DNA of 16,991 bases, from assembly GCA_045224495.1 (NCBI GenBank), contig JBGVAK010000003.1, forward strand, positions 1 to 16,991, written 5' to 3'. The notes beneath the pieces are model-generated. The model worked only from the letters and a program-made list of their open reading frames with translations, searched no databases and was not told the origin of the DNA. The stretch is from RUG472 sp045224495. Its GTDB lineage: Bacteria > Bacillota > Clostridia > Christensenellales > CAG-138. The translations under genes were made by a program, and so were the position numbers. Shown here one piece after another: positions 1-6,832 of this stretch. How positions within the stretch are numbered: position 1 is the stretch's first letter; every line of letters begins with the position of its first letter.

Positions 1-391
1 GTCCGCCGACCCCGACGCCAACATCATCTTCGGCGCGGACATCGACGAGAGCATGGGCGACGCCCTTCGGATCACCGTCATCGCCACGGGCTTCGACAAG
101 GCCGAGGTGGGCAAGCAGAGCGCCCAGCAGCCCCTGGTCTTCGGTAGCCGTCCCGCCGCCGCGCCCCGGAGCTACAGCGCGCCCCAGGCCTACGCCGCGC
201 CCCAGGCAGTCCCCGCCTCCGCGGAGAACGCCTTCTCCGCCCGGCCCTACGCCCAGCTGAAAGACGACGACATCCCCGCGCCCGAGCCTGAGCAGAAGAA
301 GGAGTCCACCTTCACCGAGCAGGACATCCGCCGGGAGTACACCAACCGTCCCGCCAACAAGCTGGACATCCCCGCCTTCCTGCGCAAGTAA
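1..391 (+). CDS. ftsZ: Cell division protein FtsZ, C-terminal part (5' end outside window)
   Basis: FtsZ is the tubulin-like GTPase that forms the cytokinetic Z-ring. Only the last ~129 codons are present; the reading frame enters at base 2. The start of the visible protein (ANIIFGADIDESMGD, then LRITVIATGFD) is the typical end of the FtsZ C-terminal globular domain. It is followed by a ~75-residue linker rich in Ala, Pro, Gln and Tyr with acidic and basic patches. The protein ends in LDIPAFLRK, the conserved C-terminal peptide that family members use to dock membrane anchors such as FtsA or SepF. The GTP-binding half lies upstream of the window. The gene stops 10 bp before a strong terminator, so it is probably the last gene of its unit. 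Identification is secure from the domain end and the terminal peptide. Confidence 0.95.
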   Translation, partial: SADPDANIIFGADIDESMGDALRITVIATGFDKAEVGKQSAQQPLVFGSRPAAAPRSYSAPQAYAAPQAVPASAENAFSARPYAQLKDDDIPAPEPEQKKESTFTEQDIRREYTNRPANKLDIPAFLRK

Positions 392-401
392 GTGAACGAA
401 T

Positions 402-430
402 AAAAGCGCCGAGCGATCGGCGCTTTTTTT
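402..430. terminator. Bidirectional intrinsic terminator between ftsZ and the sugar isomerase gene
   Basis: A perfect 11-bp stem (402-412 with 417-427) encloses a GCGA tetraloop, with an A-run on one side and a T-run on the other. It lies between two convergent genes, so it can end transcripts from both: ftsZ stops at 391 and the minus-strand gene stops at 445. Confidence 0.93.
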
Positions 431-444
431 GTATTTTGGTGTGC

Positions 445-1785
445 TCAGTACCGATACACCGGGAAGCCCATGAACCTGGCCAGGGCCTCCAGGACCGCCC
501 CGTGGCGGCCGCTGATCACGGCGAAGTGGGGCTCGAAGCCTTCGGCTACGCTGTCCTCCACGATGGCGCGGCTGGGGGCATCCGTGCGGACCACCAGGCT
601 GGTGCCGGTAAACTGCTTGGGCTTGTCGAGAGCCTCGCCCTCGGCCACGAAGAAGCGGAAGGAGCCGTCCGGTTCCCGGCTGATGCGGAACACGGTGACC
701 GCAGGCATGGCCGCGCAGCCGAAGTCCATGGCGGGGCCGATCTTCCGGTTGGGATGGACGCCGATCTGGGCGCCCGTATCCATCCGGGCCAGGGCGCAGG
801 CTGCGGCGCCGCAGTGCCAGAAGGTCAAGGTGTTCTCGCCCTCGTCCAGGGAGACAGGGTCCCCGAAGAACACGGGGCTGTCGGAAAGCTGCATGCCTAT
901 CCACATGGACAAAGCCCCGTACACGTCCGCCTCGCAGGCGGCGGCTACGCCGTCGTCGTTCAAAAGGGACAGGACCGCGCATACGGGGGTGCCGTAGGCG
1001 GTGAAGAAGTCGGGCCAGCACCGGGAGGCCAGGACGCCCACGCCGTTCTCGCCCACGTAGTCGCTGTAGGCCTTATAGAGCCGGGCGTGGTCCAGCCGGT
1101 TTTTCTCGGGCGTCTGCTCGAAGCCGCAGGTCAGCTCGGCGGTCCGCTTTAGGTACGGCGCGCACTCCTCGTCCGTGTATCCTTTGGCCCGGTCCATGAG
1201 CTCCCGGGCTTCGATGCACAGGAGCTCCACGCCGAAGGTGTCCATGAGCTCCCCGTCGAGAGCCCTTCCGAAGCCGAAGCCCTGGGGCGTGTGGCCCACG
1301 GCGGCCAGCTTCAGCGAGCCCATGGCGTGCTCCACCCGGGCGGCGGCCACGGCGGCCTTCAACGCTTCCTGCACCCGTTCCTCCTCCGGCGCGCCGAAGA
1401 CGTAGACGAAGGGACGATCGGAAAAGGCCCGGAGGGTGTTGGCGGCGGAGTAGGCCCCGGTCAGGGAGTTGAGCCGCAGCCGCCCCCCGTCCACGGCCGG
1501 CTCCCGCAGCGTCCAGAGGACCACGGGGCAGTTGGTGCGCCGCAGGACCTCGGCCATATAGGCGGCGTTGGCGAAGGTCAGATTCTGGAAGACGATCAGG
1601 TCCGGGGCCAGCGGCTCCAGATATTCCCGCAGACTGTCCGGGGACAGGAGCTTTTCGGCGGGGCAGACGAACTCGCTGCAGATGGCTTTCAAAGCGGCGC
1701 AGGAGCGCTCGAAGGCGTCCTGAGCGCTGGGCATATGGAAGGTGGGCACCCCCACCGGCACGTATACGGGCTCGAAGGGTTTCAT
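445..1785 (-). CDS. L-fucose/L-arabinose isomerase-like sugar isomerase
   Basis: A 446-residue member of the metal-dependent fucose/arabinose isomerase superfamily, which interconverts aldoses and ketoses in the cytoplasm. The likely metal ligands are visible: E285 (ACEADV), D309 (FFGDP), H324 (FWHCG) and H420 (EPHFAV). Their spacing (24, 15 and 96 residues) resembles the E-E-H-H set of arabinose isomerase, and E285-D309 matches the 24-residue Glu-Asp spacing of FucI. An N-terminal Rossmann-like half precedes the catalytic half. The start is fixed by AGGAGG (1793-1798 on the plus strand) seven bases upstream of ATG. It diverges from the transketolase operon. SqvD, the sulfoquinovose isomerase of sulfoglycolysis, is of this general type and is one candidate role (inference). 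The substrate cannot be read from sequence. Confidence 0.85.
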   Translation of the reverse strand: MKPFEPVYVPVGVPTFHMPSAQDAFERSCAALKAICSEFVCPAEKLLSPDSLREYLEPLAPDLIVFQNLTFANAAYMAEVLRRTNCPVVLWTLREPAVDGGRLRLNSLTGAYSAANTLRAFSDRPFVYVFGAPEEERVQEALKAAVAAARVEHAMGSLKLAAVGHTPQGFGFGRALDGELMDTFGVELLCIEARELMDRAKGYTDEECAPYLKRTAELTCGFEQTPEKNRLDHARLYKAYSDYVGENGVGVLASRCWPDFFTAYGTPVCAVLSLLNDDGVAAACEADVYGALSMWIGMQLSDSPVFFGDPVSLDEGENTLTFWHCGAAACALARMDTGAQIGVHPNRKIGPAMDFGCAAMPAVTVFRISREPDGSFRFFVAEGEALDKPKQFTGTSLVVRTDAPSRAIVEDSVAEGFEPHFAVISGRHGAVLEALARFMGFPVYRY

Positions 1786-1816
1786 TTAAGATCCTCCTAC
1801 TCAAACTCTGCTGAAC

Positions 1817-1845
1817 AATATACCTTCCCCCGGTCCGTTCGTCAA
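1817..1845 (-). promoter_or_regulatory. Promoter for the sugar isomerase gene
   Basis: On the minus strand TTGACG (1840-1845) is separated by exactly 17 bp from TATATT (1817-1822), close to the sigma-A consensus. Transcription would begin near 1810, about 25 bases before the start codon. Its -35 box lies only 11 bp from that of the divergent promoter. Confidence 0.75.
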
Positions 1846-1856
1846 TGGCTTTTCCC

Positions 1857-1885
1857 TTGACAGGGGGACAAAATCCGCATAGAAT
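1857..1885 (+). promoter_or_regulatory. Promoter for the transketolase operon
   Basis: TTGACA (1857-1862), a 17-bp spacer and TAGAAT (1880-1885) form a near-consensus sigma-A promoter. The inferred start site near 1892 leaves a short leader containing the AAGGAG ribosome binding site. A weak inverted repeat (CCCT/AGGG, 1854-1865) overlaps the -35 box. Confidence 0.75.
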
Positions 1886-1913
1886 CAAGTGAATTGCCAT
1901 AAGGAGAGAGACT

Positions 1914-2741
1914 TTGGGAAAAGAGCTGAAAGAGATCTGCCGAGATATCCGCTGCGACGTGCTCATGAGCATCGGCCACCTGGGCGTGGGCCACATCGGC
2001 GGGTGTTTGTCCGTGGTGGAGCTGTTGGCGGTCCTCTATTTCGAGGCCATGCGCATCGACCCCAAGGACCCACAAAAGCCGGGGCGGGATAGGTTCATCT
2101 GCTCCAAGGGCCACGCGGGCCCGGCGGTGTACGCGGCCCTGGCCAACCGGGGCTACTTCGACCGGGCGGAGCTGTTGACCCTCAACCAGGGCGGCACCCA
2201 TCTGCCCAGCCATTGCGATATGCTGTTGACCACGGGTATCGACATGACCACCGGGAGCCTTGGCCAGGGCTTCTCCTGCGCCGTAGGCGCGGCCCTGGGG
2301 TCCAAGCTCAGCCGCGACGGGGCCGTCATCTACACCCTCATCGGCGACGGTGAGAGCCAGGAGGGCCAGGTGTGGGAGGCGGCCATGTTCGCCGCGGCCA
2401 AGGGCCTCGACAACCTGATCGCTTTCACCGATTACAACAAACTCCAGATCGGCGGCACGGTGGCCGAGATCAACGATATCGCCCCCCTCGCCGAGAAGTG
2501 GGCGGCCTTCGGCTGGCACGTGATCGAGGTGGAGGACGGCAACGACGTGGACCAGGTGTCCGCGGCGGTGAAACACGCCCAGCTGGGCCTGGGCAGCGGC
2601 AAGCCCACCATGGTCATCCTGAACACGGTGAAGGGCTGCGGCGTCCCCTGGATCGTAGAGCTGGGGGCCGGGAACCACAACGCTAACGTGACCGAGGAAC
2701 AGGCCCAGGCGGCCATCCGGGCCATTCGAGGGGAGGCGTAA
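1914..2741 (+). CDS. Transketolase, N-terminal subunit (thiamine diphosphate-binding half)
   Basis: First subunit of a split transketolase, which moves two-carbon ketol units between sugars using thiamine diphosphate. Visible motifs: GHIGGCLS (26-33, the SGHPGGSLS position), KGHAGPAVYAAL (65-76), TGSLGQGFS (113-121), and the ThDP signature from GDG (144-146) to N175. The protein is 275 residues, normal for this subunit. The start codon is TTG, chosen because AAGGAG at 1901-1906 lies seven bases upstream and no ATG fits. Two histidine motifs that are usually His-Pro differ: GHIGG at H27, and PSHCD at H100 where GHPD is usual. Such changes next to substrate-contacting histidines suggest an unusual substrate (inference). 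The C-terminal subunit begins 3 bp downstream. SqwG of the sulfo-transketolase pathway is one candidate. Confidence 0.92.
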   Translation: MGKELKEICRDIRCDVLMSIGHLGVGHIGGCLSVVELLAVLYFEAMRIDPKDPQKPGRDRFICSKGHAGPAVYAALANRGYFDRAELLTLNQGGTHLPSHCDMLLTTGIDMTTGSLGQGFSCAVGAALGSKLSRDGAVIYTLIGDGESQEGQVWEAAMFAAAKGLDNLIAFTDYNKLQIGGTVAEINDIAPLAEKWAAFGWHVIEVEDGNDVDQVSAAVKHAQLGLGSGKPTMVILNTVKGCGVPWIVELGAGNHNANVTEEQAQAAIRAIRGEA

Positions 2742-2744
2742 GCC

Positions 2745-3677
2745 ATGGAGATGAGAGCCATGTACGCCCAGTGTTTGGCGGAGCTCATGGAGCAGGATGA
2801 CAAGCTCATCCTGCTGGATGCAGACCTCTCCAAGGCCTGCGGCACCTTCCCCCTGAGAAAGCGCTTTCCGGGCCGGATCTTCGACTGCGGCGTAGCGGAA
2901 CAGAACATGATCTCCATCGCCGCGGGCCTTTCGAGCTATGGATTCAAGCCCTGGGCGGAGAGCTTCGCGCCCTTCGCCACCCGGCGGGTCTGCGACCAGA
3001 TCGCCATCTCCGTGTGCTACGCGAAGCGGAACGTGAAGATCGTGGGCACGGACCCGGGCATCGCCGCGGAGCTCAACGGCGGCACCCACATGAGCTTGGA
3101 GGACATGGGCGTAGTCCGGTCCATCCCGGGCCTGGTCATCTTCGAGCCCACGGACACCGTGCAGCTTAAGGCCGCCATGCCTGTCCTCCACGCCTACGAG
3201 GGCCCCGTCTATATGCGCATGGACCGGAAGGAGTTCCCCACGGTGTTCCCGGAGGGCTATCGATTCGATCTGTTCAAAGCGGACATACTGCGCTCCGGCA
3301 CGGACGTGACCGTCTTCGCTGCGGGCCTCATGGTCAGCGAAGCCCTGCAGGCTGCCGAAACGTTGGCCGCAGAGGGCATCTGCTGCGAGGTGATCAACGT
3401 CCACACCGTAAAGCCCATGGACCGGGAAACCGTCGCCGCCTCCGCCCACCGGACCGGCCTGGCGGTCACGGCGGAGAACCATAACGTGATCGGCGGCCTC
3501 CATTCCGCCGTGCTGGAGGCCCTCGCCCACGACTCCGTCCCCACCTGGGCCGTGGGGGCAGAGGACCGCTTCGGCGAGGTGGGCAAGCTTCCGTACCTGA
3601 AGGAGGCCCTGGGCCTGAACGCCGAGCATATCGCCGCCACCGTCCGGGAAGCGGTGCAGCGTAGGCAAAGGAGATAA
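2745..3677 (+). CDS. Transketolase, C-terminal subunit
   Basis: Second subunit of the split transketolase: pyrimidine-binding domain followed by the transketolase C-terminal domain, 310 residues. E52 in CGVAEQNM is the conserved glutamate that activates the thiamine cofactor. H115 in GGTHMSLED corresponds to the usual THQ histidine. The residue that is normally Asp in the DG-x-TH motif is Asn here (N111). In whole-length transketolases that Asp contacts the substrate hydroxyl and influences stereospecificity, so its loss hints at a different acceptor (inference). The start is ATG 2745, with GGGAGG in the end of the preceding gene eight bases upstream; an in-frame ATG six bases later is an alternative. 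Spacing of 3 bp on both sides implies co-translation with its neighbours. Confidence 0.92.
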   Translation: MEMRAMYAQCLAELMEQDDKLILLDADLSKACGTFPLRKRFPGRIFDCGVAEQNMISIAAGLSSYGFKPWAESFAPFATRRVCDQIAISVCYAKRNVKIVGTDPGIAAELNGGTHMSLEDMGVVRSIPGLVIFEPTDTVQLKAAMPVLHAYEGPVYMRMDRKEFPTVFPEGYRFDLFKADILRSGTDVTVFAAGLMVSEALQAAETLAAEGICCEVINVHTVKPMDRETVAASAHRTGLAVTAENHNVIGGLHSAVLEALAHDSVPTWAVGAEDRFGEVGKLPYLKEALGLNAEHIAATVREAVQRRQRR

Positions 3678-3680
3678 GCT

Positions 3681-5501
3681 ATGGCGTCCACCGGCATCTG
3701 CGCCTATTGCGGCGCGCCCATCTCCTCCTCCAGCCAGAAGTGTCCCCAGTGCGGGGCCGACAACCCTCTATACGCGGTGCCGGTCCGCGGGCCGGTCATG
3801 GACCGTGAGGCGGAGGAAAAGGATCAGCCTGCGTCAACGGGCAGCTGCCCATATTGCAGCGGCACGCTGCGTTCCGATCAAAAGTTCTGTCCCAACTGCG
3901 GGGCGGAGAATCCCCACTACGTACAGGATACCCCCCGGCGGATCCAGCACCCCAGGACCATTGAGGAGCTGAAGGAGTACTGCGCCGAGCGGGGCATGCC
4001 CCTGCTTCGGATGCGCTTCTTCATAGGCGAGGACCGTCAGGAGCCCCGAGCCTTCGGTATCTACCAAAACGGGGATCGGTTCGTGGTCTACAAGAACAAG
4101 GACAATGGCAACCGGGCCGTCCGTTACGACGGGCCGGATGAGGCCTATGCCGTCAACGAGATCTTTCAAAAGCTCCTCGTGGAGTGCCACAACCGGGGCA
4201 TCTATCCCGACGGCCGGCCGGCGTCTGCGCCTAACCGATCTGCGGCAGGCCGGTCCGTCCCGGGCAAAACTTCCCTTTGGCAGAAGCTGTTGAAGGGGTT
4301 CATCACTTTCTTGTTCTGGCCCATGGTGCTTATGGCCAAGCTCGTCTCCGGACGGGGGAAGAAATGGGGCTGCGTCTCCTTCTTTCTCATCCTCGTCGGC
4401 GCGGTGGCTTCCTTCTCGCTGACTCTCCTGCATTGGACGTTCCTTGTGGGCATACCGGCGTACGGCATCGAGCAGCTTAACCTTCACAAGGACGACGGAT
4501 ACTATCGGTACGAGGACCAGGCGGTCTACTATAAAGACGGGGACAGCTATTACTATGCCGATCAGGCGGAGGATTGGTGGGTCCCCGTGTCGTACCTGCC
4601 CAGCTGGGGCAAGGAGGAAGCGTTCCTGGGCAAGGAGTACGCCGAGGACTTCGGGTTCAAGTCCTTCGACCAGCTCCGGGCCGGCTACCCCAGCATGGGC
4701 TACTATCGCCTGACGGACGGCTGGTATTACCATTACGGCACCTCCTGGTTCCGGTACGACGAGGAGGTAAAGGCATGGCTGGCGCTGTATGAGCTGCCCC
4801 AGTGTCCTCCGGGATTCAGCCGGGAGGAGGTCTATTTGGGCTGGAACCACGATCCCGGCTGGGACGTGCCCGATGTGGACGAAGATTTCCATATCGCTAC
4901 GCTGAAGGATCAACACAGTCGGGACGGCTACTATCGCTTCGGGGAAACCCTCTACTATTACTTCGGCAGATCCTACGACCGGGACCAAAACTGGTACGTC
5001 TACGGGGAGAAGGGCTGGCAGAACGCAGAAGCGCCCGGGGGCGACCGCAACGAGGCTTATCTGGGTCCGGATAACGACCCTGCCTGGGGCGTGCCCAGCG
5101 CGGCGGATTCCTTCGTCATCGTGACCCAAGACGATCGACACAGCCGGGACGGCTATTACCGCTTCGGCGACGACCTGTTCTATTACTACGGGAAGCACTA
5201 CGACCCGGACGACAACTGGTACAGCTTCGACGGAGAGGACTGGTCTCAGGCGGATGCCCCGGATGGCTCCTATGATACATCCTATCAGGGGGAGGACTGG
5301 GACAGCGATTGGGGGACGGAGAGCTTCCTCCATTCGGATATATGGGATGAACTGCACCCTTCCGATTCCTATTCCGGCAGCGGGAGCTCTGGCAGCAGTT
5401 GGGACTCCGGCAGCAGCTGGGACTCCGGCAGCAGCTGGGATTCAGGCAGCAGCTACGACAGCTGGGATTCCAGCGACACCGACTGGAGCAGCGACTGGTA
5501 A
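3681..5501 (+). CDS. Double zinc-ribbon membrane protein with Tyr/Trp-rich repeats, function unknown
   Basis: A 606-residue protein I cannot assign to a function. Two zinc ribbons open it: C7-C10/C21-C24 and C56-C59/C70-C73. A soluble domain follows (about 93-170). Two hydrophobic stretches come next, 207-222 and 230-258; the second is the stronger membrane span. After it come four imperfect repeats of 67-76 residues, each starting GYYR (273, 340, 416, 491) and dense in Tyr, Trp and Asp. The tail is a Gly/Ser/Asp/Trp run built from an 18-bp DNA repeat. The layout suggests cytosolic zinc ribbons and an extracytoplasmic repeat region, or the reverse. It starts 3 bp after the transketolase stop and so appears to belong to the operon, although nothing in it resembles a sugar enzyme. 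Confidence 0.85.
   Translation: MASTGICAYCGAPISSSSQKCPQCGADNPLYAVPVRGPVMDREAEEKDQPASTGSCPYCSGTLRSDQKFCPNCGAENPHYVQDTPRRIQHPRTIEELKEYCAERGMPLLRMRFFIGEDRQEPRAFGIYQNGDRFVVYKNKDNGNRAVRYDGPDEAYAVNEIFQKLLVECHNRGIYPDGRPASAPNRSAAGRSVPGKTSLWQKLLKGFITFLFWPMVLMAKLVSGRGKKWGCVSFFLILVGAVASFSLTLLHWTFLVGIPAYGIEQLNLHKDDGYYRYEDQAVYYKDGDSYYYADQAEDWWVPVSYLPSWGKEEAFLGKEYAEDFGFKSFDQLRAGYPSMGYYRLTDGWYYHYGTSWFRYDEEVKAWLALYELPQCPPGFSREEVYLGWNHDPGWDVPDVDEDFHIATLKDQHSRDGYYRFGETLYYYFGRSYDRDQNWYVYGEKGWQNAEAPGGDRNEAYLGPDNDPAWGVPSAADSFVIVTQDDRHSRDGYYRFGDDLFYYYGKHYDPDDNWYSFDGEDWSQADAPDGSYDTSYQGEDWDSDWGTESFLHSDIWDELHPSDSYSGSGSSGSSWDSGSSWDSGSSWDSGSSYDSWDSSDTDWSSDW
5391..5444 (+). repeat. Three tandem 18-bp coding repeats
   Basis: Three near-identical units (5391-5408, 5409-5426, 5427-5444), each encoding Gly-Ser-Ser-Trp-Asp-Ser, plus a partial fourth unit from 5445. 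Copies differ at only a few third-position bases, so the number of units is likely to vary among strains by slippage. Confidence 0.9.
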
Positions 5502-5541
5502 GAAACGAGCAAAACTTTACTATTTCAGGAGGAAACACACC

Positions 5542-6018
5542 ATGAAGATCGCTATCGGCAGCGACAAGTCCGGCTTCGGGGCCAAGGAGGCCGTGAAAGC
5601 CTATTTACGGGAGACGGGCGTGGATTTTGACGACCTGGGCACCACGGACCTTTCCGCCGTCCATCCCTACTATCAGGTGGCGTCGGAGGTGGCCCCCCTG
5701 GTCCAGAACGGCACCTACGAGAAAGCCATCCTGATCTGCGGCACCGGCGCGGGCATGTCCGTAGTGGCCAATAAGTATAAGGGCGTCTACGCGGTGGCCT
5801 GCGAGGGCGTCTACTCCGCCAAGATGGCCCGGGCCATCAACAATGCTAACGTCCTCTGCATGGGCGGCTGGATCGTGGGTCCCGAGATGGCCGTGGAGAT
5901 GGTGAAGACCTTCCTGTCCACCGCCTGGTGCCAGGATCTGGAGGACTGGCGGGTCGAGAACATGCACAAGTTCGCCGCCCGGGTCAGCGCCATCGAGGAT
6001 GGCATCTACGGCAGCTGA
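5542..6018 (+). CDS. RpiB/LacA-LacB family sugar isomerase with altered active-site residues
   Basis: A 158-residue protein of the ribose-5-phosphate isomerase B family, with the family fold signatures at IAIGSD, ILICGTGAGMS and YSAKMAR. The catalytic Cys is kept (C66 in CGTGAGMS), as is D8. Other hallmark positions differ: the DHAG motif is DKSG (K9 in place of His), and the usual CHD is CEG (E88, G89), which removes the His linked to ring opening in RpiB. The usual DYPDY segment is VHPYY. These changes argue against ribose 5-phosphate as substrate (inference). An RpiB-type protein (SqwI) isomerises 4-deoxy-4-sulfoerythrose in the sulfo-transketolase pathway. A clear AGGAGG (5527-5532) precedes the ATG. 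It lies 40 bp after the zinc-ribbon gene, in the same operon. Confidence 0.88.
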   Translation: MKIAIGSDKSGFGAKEAVKAYLRETGVDFDDLGTTDLSAVHPYYQVASEVAPLVQNGTYEKAILICGTGAGMSVVANKYKGVYAVACEGVYSAKMARAINNANVLCMGGWIVGPEMAVEMVKTFLSTAWCQDLEDWRVENMHKFAARVSAIEDGIYGS

Positions 6019-6089
6019 GCGCTCAAGAGCGTCCATGACCTGAAGCGCTGCGAGGGAAGCTGAACACAAGAAAAACGGAGGATTGGATC

Positions 6090-6761
6090 ATGGATATGCT
6101 GGATATTCTGCGGAAAAAGAATCCGAATCTGCCCCTCTGGTCGGTCCTCGATCCGGCTTTCGCTCCTTACGGGCGGGTGCTGCCGGTCCGGGACCCCGCC
6201 TCCCTGAAGGCGGCCCTGGCGCAGACAGCCATCCCGGAGAAGGGGAACCAATATACTGCCTCGCTTCCCTTGCTGGAGGCTACGCCGGACGTTCGGCATT
6301 TGGCCGATACGGTCTACGGCGGCATGGCCGTCCAGGCCGGCTGCTGCAACGGCCATGGTTTCACTCTGAACGCGGAGGAGTACCACAAGTGCAGCGAGGT
6401 GAACTACTCCACCACGGGCCTGGTGCTGCTGCTGGCCTTGCCCTCGGACATCCGCGACCGGACGCTGGACGCCGCCAAGGCGGTGGGCTTCTATCTGCCC
6501 CCGGAGGTCATGGTTGAAATCTATCCCCTGGTGCTCCACTTCGCCCCCTGCCGGGTTCGGCCCGAGGGCTTCAACTGCCTGGTGGTCCTGACGGCGGGCA
6601 CCAATACGCCCCTCGACCGCGTGGATCCCGCCGCCCCCGGGGAGGATGGCCTCCTGTGGATGCGGAACAAGTGGCTCCTGTGTCACCCCGATTCTCCCCA
6701 GGCCCAAAACGGGGCGTTCGTGGGGATCACGGGCGAAAATCTGACGCTGGCCATAGAATAA
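6090..6761 (+). CDS. DUF4867-like protein, putative cupin-type sugar-pathway protein
   Basis: A 223-residue cytoplasmic protein that I recognise only as resembling the uncharacterised DUF4867 family, often found beside sugar isomerase and aldolase genes. A metal-binding-like motif is visible, EEYHKCSEVNY (96-106), with H99 and E103. H89, E143, H150 and C154 may add ligands. The order of these motifs recalls cupin-fold sugar isomerases and lyases, but no reaction can be assigned. GGAGGA precedes ATG 6090; an ATG two codons later is a minor alternative. It lies 71 bp after the RpiB-like gene and closes the putative sugar operon. The next gene has its own promoter immediately after the stop codon, and I see no clear terminator between them. 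Confidence 0.65.
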   Translation: MDMLDILRKKNPNLPLWSVLDPAFAPYGRVLPVRDPASLKAALAQTAIPEKGNQYTASLPLLEATPDVRHLADTVYGGMAVQAGCCNGHGFTLNAEEYHKCSEVNYSTTGLVLLLALPSDIRDRTLDAAKAVGFYLPPEVMVEIYPLVLHFAPCRVRPEGFNCLVVLTAGTNTPLDRVDPAAPGEDGLLWMRNKWLLCHPDSPQAQNGAFVGITGENLTLAIE

Positions 6762-6765
6762 GGGC

Positions 6766-6794
6766 TTGTGACGAGCGGCGTTTTGGGGTATAAT
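6766..6794 (+). promoter_or_regulatory. Promoter for the prmA operon
   Basis: TTGTGA (6766-6771), a 17-bp spacer and a perfect TATAAT (6789-6794). The start site is expected near 6801, 32 bases ahead of the prmA ATG. It begins only 4 bp after the preceding stop codon. Confidence 0.8.
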
Positions 6795-6832
6795 CATTTG
6801 TTACAAATAACGATTTGCGGGAGAATGAGCCT

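Noticed and set aside
1842..3668. Long minus-strand open frame (608 codons) opposite the transketolase genes
   Set aside because: It mirrors two clear transketolase genes, its product is His/Gly/Asp/Arg-rich low-complexity sequence, and it has no ribosome binding site. It is a by-product of high GC content.
3834..5357. Long minus-strand open frame opposite the zinc-ribbon gene
   Set aside because: Composition is Val/Ile/Pro-rich with no domain; the plus frame has zinc ribbons, a membrane span, repeats and operon spacing.
5391..5456. CRISPR-like array
   Set aside because: The 18-bp units are directly adjacent with no spacers and encode an in-frame GSSWDS protein repeat.
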